From Bacteroidota bacterium (lineage in GTDB: Bacteria; Bacteroidota; Bacteroidia; Flavobacteriales; Flavobacteriaceae): a stretch of DNA of 58,676 nucleotides. The stretch spans positions 1-58,676 of the forward strand of contig CANFJB010000014.1 of NCBI GenBank assembly GCA_947447375.1, written 5' to 3'. Positions 54,676 through 58,676 of the stretch are shown here, piece after piece (positions within the stretch are counted from its first letter, which is position 1; each line of letters starts with the position of its first letter). The notes under the pieces were generated by a model. The model made no database searches. It saw only the letters and a program-made list of their open reading frames with translations, and had not been told where the DNA came from. The position numbers and the translations under genes were made by a program.

Positions 54676-55401
54676 TTATTCAGCATCAAGTTCTTTCTTC
54701 TTAATCCAAATTGGCTTTTCATTTGGCTTAATAACTAAAATATCAATTGGTCCACCAACTGTTTTTTCCTTTTGTTGAAAACGTAAAGATTCAATTGTGG
54801 TTCTAATTGCATATGTGGCAAAATCAATAGCATCTTGTAAAGTCATATAATTCCACGCAATTAAAGTTTGTGGTAATTCGACCCAATTTTGGTCATTATT
54901 TAATTTTATACTACTTATTAATCGAGATAAAACTTCAATTTCACCACCCCAATTTGCTCCATTATTTATTAACCCATTAGAAAAGTTTACCCTGTTAAAA
55001 GTTTCATTGGCAATATCTACATAATATGCGTGCGGAACTGAAATTCCTCCTTCAATGTTATAACCGATCACATAAAAATTTGTTGCAGGATTACCAAACT
55101 GTGTGCCAAAAAATTCCAACAATAATTGTGGCATTTCATCAATTGTTGTATCTGCGGTAATTTTTTGTTCAGTAAATTGGGTAATAAAACCTGAAATTGG
55201 AATGCCATTTATATCCGCATTACCAAAAGTCCCAAGACCAAATTTTTCTTTTATTGAAAATATTTTGGTATTGGAGTCTGATCCTGCAATAGAATGAAAT
55301 GTATTTCCAGTATCAGATGGAGTTGTCCATTTAAGAGTTAGTCTACTATCTCCTGCAATAACTATTCCCTCGGGAACATAAAGTGTTACAATTAATGACA
55401 T
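54676..55401 (-). CDS. Proteasome-beta-like Ntn hydrolase
   Basis: 241 aa, no signal peptide. After Met removal the N-terminus aligns without gaps to proteasome beta subunits up to residue 21: Ser1 at the place of Thr1, Gly11, Asp17, Ser18, Arg19 and Thr21 (GIVIAGDSRLT). NTKIFSIKEKFGLGTFG then matches the Lys33 - strand - GxGxG region with a 12-residue insertion, so Lys45 (mature) is the Lys33 candidate. The nucleophile would be Ser instead of Thr. Known stand-alone relatives are HslV, Anbu and BPH; this does not match them closely. It lies between complementary 10-base ends as a single-gene unit. Confidence 0.7.
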   Translation of the reverse strand: MSLIVTLYVPEGIVIAGDSRLTLKWTTPSDTGNTFHSIAGSDSNTKIFSIKEKFGLGTFGNADINGIPISGFITQFTEQKITADTTIDEMPQLLLEFFGTQFGNPATNFYVIGYNIEGGISVPHAYYVDIANETFNRVNFSNGLINNGANWGGEIEVLSRLISSIKLNNDQNWVELPQTLIAWNYMTLQDAIDFATYAIRTTIESLRFQQKEKTVGGPIDILVIKPNEKPIWIKKKELDAE

Positions 55402-55446
55402 ATTATTTGAAGTTTATTTGATTAAGTTCTCCGATTTTTGGATTAT

Positions 55447-55721
55447 TACTGCCAACTTGATTATAAGTCTGAGGGATTCAAATCAATCTTTATGGGGTTA
55501 CTTTATTTTATAAAAGTTCATTTTGTAATTTATTATTTACGCAATCTACTCCTTAAGAATACCATTGAATTACGGTTTTTTGGGCTTTTTTTTACGGTGT
55601 TTTTGTAATTTGGCTTCGAGAGTCTCATTCATTCTATTAAAACAACGCGAAGGGATTCACTCGGGATATGGGGAATTTTGAACATTTTTCACCATTTAAT
55701 GAAGCGGATGTTAGCGGCTGG
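55447..55721. repeat. attC-like spacer D (double length)
   Basis: 275 bases from TACTGCCAAC (55447-55456) to GTTAGCGGCTGG (55710-55721), twice the length of spacers C and E. AGGGATTCA occurs twice inside (near 55470 and 55654). It also contains the 34-base repeat at 55571-55604. No gene is supported in it. Confidence 0.45.
55571..55604 (+). repeat. 34-base repeat, copy 1
   Basis: Starts TACGGTTTTTTGGGC and is identical to 57961-57994. A second conserved block AAAAG(T/C)TCATTTT(G/A)TAATT lies 57 bases to the left (55512-55530), while the sequence between the blocks varies. Confidence 0.85.
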
Positions 55722-55722
55722 C

Positions 55723-55947
55723 TTATTTTGAATCCTCAATTGAAATACCAAATTCAGAAATAATTATTGTATAATAAACTTCTGGCTCTTTTGTAAGTCC
55801 GATTTGGTTCTTTACATTTAAAATTTGTTCTGTTGTTGGATAGTTTGAAAATACTTCGGGATTTGAATCAAAGTACTCTTTAGTTACTAGTTTGCCCTTA
55901 TGATGAGTTTCTGTTTTTATATACGAATGCTCAGGATATTGAGACAT
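55723..55947 (-). CDS. Hypothetical protein, 74 aa
   Basis: Not recognised. It is charged and Tyr-rich (KTETHHKGKLVTKEYFDSN) and ends SEFGISIEDSK. Two bases separate its stop codon from spacer D, and it shares a cassette-like unit with the 92-aa gene. Confidence 0.6.
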   Translation of the reverse strand: MSQYPEHSYIKTETHHKGKLVTKEYFDSNPEVFSNYPTTEQILNVKNQIGLTKEPEVYYTIIISEFGISIEDSK

Positions 55948-55987
55948 AATATTAAATATTTAAGTTATTTATATTTCATTGAAGGTT

Positions 55988-56266
55988 TTAGAGTAACATT
56001 AAAGCACCAATTATATTCCATTTAAGAAAGGTTAATTCAGGCGCATCTTCTGTTGATGTAATCCAACGCTTATTTCTTCTAACAATATTTAATTCACCAT
56101 ACAAACTATCCAATCCAATATCATTCAATTTTATACGGTAATTTTCGTTGTCTTTAGTTTCGGTTTTGATAACCTCAGCTGATGTTAGAAAATTATTTAT
56201 TTCTTTCAAAAATGAATTTTCAGGATTGAAGCTTTCCTTCCAGAAAGTTATTTTGATTTTTTCCAT
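55988..56266 (-). CDS. Hypothetical protein, 92 aa
   Basis: Not recognised. The fold appears alpha/beta (KIKITFWKESFNPENS at the start; a hydrophobic end LKWNIIGALMLL that could be a buried strand or a short membrane segment). It is in the same direction as the 74-aa gene, 40 bases upstream. Confidence 0.6.
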   Translation of the reverse strand: MEKIKITFWKESFNPENSFLKEINNFLTSAEVIKTETKDNENYRIKLNDIGLDSLYGELNIVRRNKRWITSTEDAPELTFLKWNIIGALMLL

Positions 56267-56302
56267 AATTTATTATTAGTTTACTTTTATTTTCTCAAGC
56301 TT

Positions 56303-56440
56303 GCAGTAACGTTCCCACGCTTTGCGAGGTTGCGGACTAAATATGCCTTTACTATTAGGTTATTACTGAACTTTATTGATAAGCCAAAACTTTAAATTAA
56401 GCACTAACCCCGCAATCTTGCAAAACGTGTGTTATGCCAC
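56303..56440. repeat. attC-like spacer E
   Basis: 138 bases from GCAGTAACG to GTTATGCCAC. Arms CGCTTTGCGAGGTTGCGG (56318-56335) and CCGCAATCTTGCAAAACG (56410-56427) pair over 18 positions: 15 Watson-Crick, two G-T and one mismatch. The loop of about 74 bases is variable. It is the clearest attC-type structure in the window. Confidence 0.6.
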
Positions 56441-56453
56441 GTTATAATAAATT

Positions 56454-56491
56454 GAAAAGTGATTTCAGAGTTAAATCTAAAATCACTTTTC
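56454..56491 (-). terminator. Terminator of the 105-aa gene
   Basis: GAAAAGTGATTT (56454-56465) pairs with AAATCACTTTTC (56480-56491). It is 20 bases past the stop of the minus-strand gene at 56511. The T run is short. Confidence 0.65.
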
Positions 56492-56510
56492 ATTTTCTTC
56501 AAAGTTTGAT

Positions 56511-56828
56511 TTATCTTTTAACTTCTAAATTCAAATAATTTTTCCTTTTGAAGGAAATATAAATGAAATATATAAAAATACGCCAGCCAATTAAATTAGA
56601 CTTTGCAAGTAATATTATATTTGCCCCATCTTTTTTTGGATTTACTTTTACAATATTACTGTAACACCAATCAATTTTTAACTGGAAATCAGATTCTTCC
56701 GAAATTTCAAAGAATAAATTTTCATCAGCATTAATTGCACCAATTTTTTTTGAATTTACCAATATTGTATATGACCTAAACATATCAATTGGATATTTTT
56801 TCCTTCTAATTTCAACTTTAGTTTTCAA
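56511..56828 (-). CDS. Hypothetical protein with C-terminal membrane helix
   Basis: 105 aa. The N-terminal part is a small beta domain (FRSYTILVNSKKIGAINADE, then FQLKIDWCYSNIV with a paired DWC motif). One hydrophobic helix lies near residues 80-97 (WRIFIYFIYISF). No function is recognised. It follows the lipoprotein gene by 26 bases and is likely co-transcribed. Confidence 0.65.
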   Translation of the reverse strand: MKTKVEIRRKKYPIDMFRSYTILVNSKKIGAINADENLFFEISEESDFQLKIDWCYSNIVKVNPKKDGANIILLAKSNLIGWRIFIYFIYISFKRKNYLNLEVKR

Positions 56829-56854
56829 AATAAATAATATAATTTTAATGAGAA

Positions 56855-57640
56855 TTAATTAAGAATATTAGAAAGTGCATGAGCAACACCAGAATTTATA
56901 CAAGCTCCGTTAATTGCCATCAAAACGCCACCTAATGGACCAGCAGCCATACCAAACAATCCCCAAGAACCAGCACCAGAAATATCAGCCAAAATAGTTG
57001 TACCTTTTATTCGACCTCTACTAGTTTCCTGTCCGTTATTTGTCCAAAACATATAAGAGTCATAAGCAACTCCAATCATTAATTGAACCACTATCTTGTC
57101 ATTTTCATTTTCAATTTCATTTTGAGATTTCAAAAATAATGCATCTAGACCATTTTTATATGAAATATGATCATCCATTCTTTCTTCTAGTAAAACAGCA
57201 ATATCTTTGTAATATTGATTAGTAGTTGGGTTGCTATTGAACAAGTCTTCTGCTTCTTCAGCATTTTTTAGAGATAACATTTTGAAATTATCATCAACAG
57301 GAACTAAATAATTCATACCAATTGTAGTTTGATTATATTCAATTGGATGCTGTGACAGAAAAAGTTCACTTTGGGTTTTGAAAAAATTTATTACATAAAG
57401 TGTGTCAATAGTTTGTGTTCTATTGAGATTTGATTTTTTTTGAAGATTTAAACTGTTATTAAACGCATCAATACTAAATCTTAAACCATCGCTATGTTTT
57501 TTTGCGAAAGCATATACTTCGGCAGAAGTTTTAAAAGTTTCTTCTTTTTTTTCTTCGTTTTTTGTACAAGCGACAAATATTACTGAACTTAAAGCAATTA
57601 ATGCTATTGTTAAAACTGAAAATTTAATTTTTTTAGACAT
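56855..57640 (-). CDS. Lipoprotein of unknown function with glycine-rich C-terminus
   Basis: 261 aa. The lipobox is FVAC with Cys25 after a hydrophobic segment, so it should be an outer-membrane lipoprotein. The middle is helical with many charged residues. The last 40 residues are small, hydrophobic and Gly/Ala-rich (GAGSWGLFGMAAGPLGGVLM, then AINGACINSGVAHALSNI), similar to pore-forming or bacteriocin-like tails. It resembles other Bacteroidota proteins with a GAxGGAxxG end; activity is not established. Confidence 0.7.
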   Translation of the reverse strand: MSKKIKFSVLTIALIALSSVIFVACTKNEEKKEETFKTSAEVYAFAKKHSDGLRFSIDAFNNSLNLQKKSNLNRTQTIDTLYVINFFKTQSELFLSQHPIEYNQTTIGMNYLVPVDDNFKMLSLKNAEEAEDLFNSNPTTNQYYKDIAVLLEERMDDHISYKNGLDALFLKSQNEIENENDKIVVQLMIGVAYDSYMFWTNNGQETSRGRIKGTTILADISGAGSWGLFGMAAGPLGGVLMAINGACINSGVAHALSNILN

Positions 57641-57790
57641 AATATTAATTTTTGTTAATATTTTAAATTCGATTATTTTTCTTTTTCAAATTATAATAGG
57701 TTATTATTTCAATTTGATGATTATAGCGAATAACTTAACTTGAATAACCAATAAGTTACTCGCAAAATTCGGAAATACTTTTTGTCTTTT

Positions 57791-57893
57791 TGGCATAACG
57801 TTTGTCAATAATGTGGCATAACTTGTATATTGGCGAAATAAAGTATCGCCAATACACCAAAAATTAGGCAGATTGGCAAAGGTTTGTTACGCT
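57791..57893. repeat. attC-like spacer F with two GGCATAAC copies
   Basis: TGGCATAACG (57791-57800) and GTGGCATAAC (57813-57822) lie 22 bases apart; the right end is GTTACGC (57886-57892). GCATAAC and GTTACGC pair in 6 of 7 positions. Inside is a perfect 9-pair hairpin TATTGGCGA / TCGCCAATA (57828-57836 / 57846-57854). Confidence 0.5.
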
Positions 57894-57960
57894 TTAACAT
57901 TCAAAAGCTCATTTTATAATTAACTAGTTTGCAAATTAATCTTTGAGGAATTAATTGTAT

Positions 57961-57994
57961 TACGGTTTTTTGGGCTTTTTTTTACGGTGTTTTT
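57961..57994 (+). repeat. 34-base repeat, copy 2
   Basis: Identical to 55571-55604. The second conserved block AAAAGCTCATTTTATAATT is at 57903-57921, 56 bases to the left, matching copy 1. Confidence 0.85.
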
Positions 57995-58397
57995 AAGGAA
58001 AATATTTTATATTAGAATTTTCGATTTTATTAAAAGAACAAGATTTCGGAAGAATTCTGTCTAAATCGGTGGTTTTAGAATTGAGGTTTTGCAATCTTTA
58101 GAAGTGTTAGTTAAGGACTTAGGAAAATTTAGGTTAAACAATAAACTGGCTATTCAAAACCCTTGTTTCAAGATACCTTGATAAGAGTTTTTGCTTATAG
58201 AGCATGGTTGCACTTTACTATATTCTATTTACAAATTCGAGGTTTTCATTAACAGGTTACAACTTTTTTAATGCTGTCTTGAACATGATTAAGTAGGTTA
58301 AATATCATATCTGCGGTTAGTAATTTTATATTGGTAGGTTAGAATATAGTGGAGGCAGTTTGTAATATTTTATGCGTGTATAGTATATACATTTTAA

Positions 58398-58440
58398 AAA
58401 GAATACCAGTTTTGGGCGAAGCTCAAAACTGGTATTCTTT
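58398..58440 (-). terminator. Long hairpin terminator
   Basis: AAAGAATACCAGTTTTG (58398-58414) pairs with CAAAACTGGTATTCTTT (58424-58440); the inner GGC/GCT lengthens the stem to about 20 pairs with a GAA loop. It lies 14 bases past the lipocalin-like gene. Confidence 0.9.
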
Positions 58441-58454
58441 TCTCTTTTTATAGA

Positions 58455-58676
58455 TTAATTGATTTTTTGATATTTAGATTGACATTCCTCAAAGCAAGTT
58501 AAGTCGTATACGACTAGTTCGTTAACTCCAACAGAGTTTATTCTAGTTTTTTCTACTATGGAAGCTCCACAAGAATTTACATAATTAATCAATTGATTTG
58601 AAATTGAATATGTACCGCTGTTACATGTTGTGTAAGCAGTTGTTGTATAAGTGCCGTCGCTTTTAAATGTCAACTC
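58455..58676 (-). CDS. Lipocalin-like protein, C-terminal fragment (partial)
   Basis: 74 codons, open to the right edge. FKSDGTYTTT, SGTYSISNQLINYV and INSVGVNELVVYDLT form the beta-strand pairs of the small lipocalin-like domain common in Bacteroidota lipoproteins. The N-terminal half with the expected lipobox is outside the window. Three Cys residues near the end (CFEEC and one earlier) are notable. Confidence 0.65.
   Translation of the reverse strand, partial: ELTFKSDGTYTTTAYTTCNSGTYSISNQLINYVNSCGASIVEKTRINSVGVNELVVYDLTCFEECQSKYQKIN

Larger units (their letters stand above)
57641..58454. other. Gene-free stretch with two repeats and attC-like ends
   Basis: About 810 bases with no supported gene. 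It contains spacer F, the second 34-base repeat and, at the right, a terminator. The stretch 57995-58395 shows nothing recognisable and might be a decayed unit. Confidence 0.55.

Noticed and set aside
41660..58676. Second copy of the tRNA-Met 3' end as the island's right border
   Set aside because: Read through the rest of the window by eye and found no match to the T-arm/acceptor sequence; it may lie further on.

Overview
The window reads as chromosomal DNA of a Flavobacterium-like member of the Bacteroidota. Pointers are the AT-rich composition, start sites without Shine-Dalgarno sequences, TAnnTTTG / TTTG promoters, a fused ResB-CcsA protein, a TonB-dependent receptor with carboxypeptidase-like domain, GLPGLI, DUF5686, DUF4199 and DUF4290 proteins, and a 6S RNA of the flavobacterial type between zapA and rny. 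Everything here is read by eye; no search was run.

Region 1 (1 to about 41.7 kb) is mostly core genome in short operons. It holds: the start of a secreted surface protein; the ccsBA cytochrome c assembly fusion; a DUF2520 / KdsC-like / UbiA-like / Maf / MscS operon; a lytic transglycosylase, a hydrolase, pirin and a small GNAT; mtaB, a GlmU-like protein and L31; a DUF4199 / glycosyltransferase pair; an ORF6N protein, a phosphosugar mutase and an ABC exporter; an M23 / TonB-receptor pair; zapA - 6S RNA - rny; xerD; two paralogous small beta-barrels; aroQ and DUF5686; a CDF transporter, murA, DUF4290 and DUF493 set; recQ-fmt; hup; a yqgE broken by an in-frame stop; a class IV aminotransferase and a START-like protein.

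Region 2 (about 41.6 to 52.9 kb) starts at a tRNA-Met(CAT). A tyrosine integrase begins immediately after the tRNA terminator, the usual layout of an integrated island. Nearly all genes behind it are on the minus strand and exported: an alpha/beta hydrolase, a gluzincin peptidase, an M23 peptidase and an erythromycin-esterase-like protein. Then comes a BlaI - BlaR1/M56 - GLPGLI regulatory operon with a clear dyad operator. A tiny hydrophobic ORF ending in a GAAA-loop terminator lies beyond it.

Region 3 (about 52.9 kb to the end) is the most unusual part. Genes, mostly unrecognised, stand singly or in pairs and are separated by structured spacers of about 136 to 138 bases (one about 275). The spacer ends are xxxxAAC and GTTxxxx. 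For two units the left and right ends are perfectly complementary over 10 bases, with a different sequence in each: GTTGGCAGTA/TACTGCCAAC and GTTATGCCAC/GTGGCATAAC. This is how integron cassettes with attC sites are built. The array carries a HicB/HicA toxin-antitoxin pair and a stand-alone proteasome-beta-like Ntn hydrolase. No integron integrase is visible, so I interpret it as a CALIN-like (integrase-less) or otherwise undescribed cassette array in a flavobacterium. The pattern is seen; the mechanism is inference.
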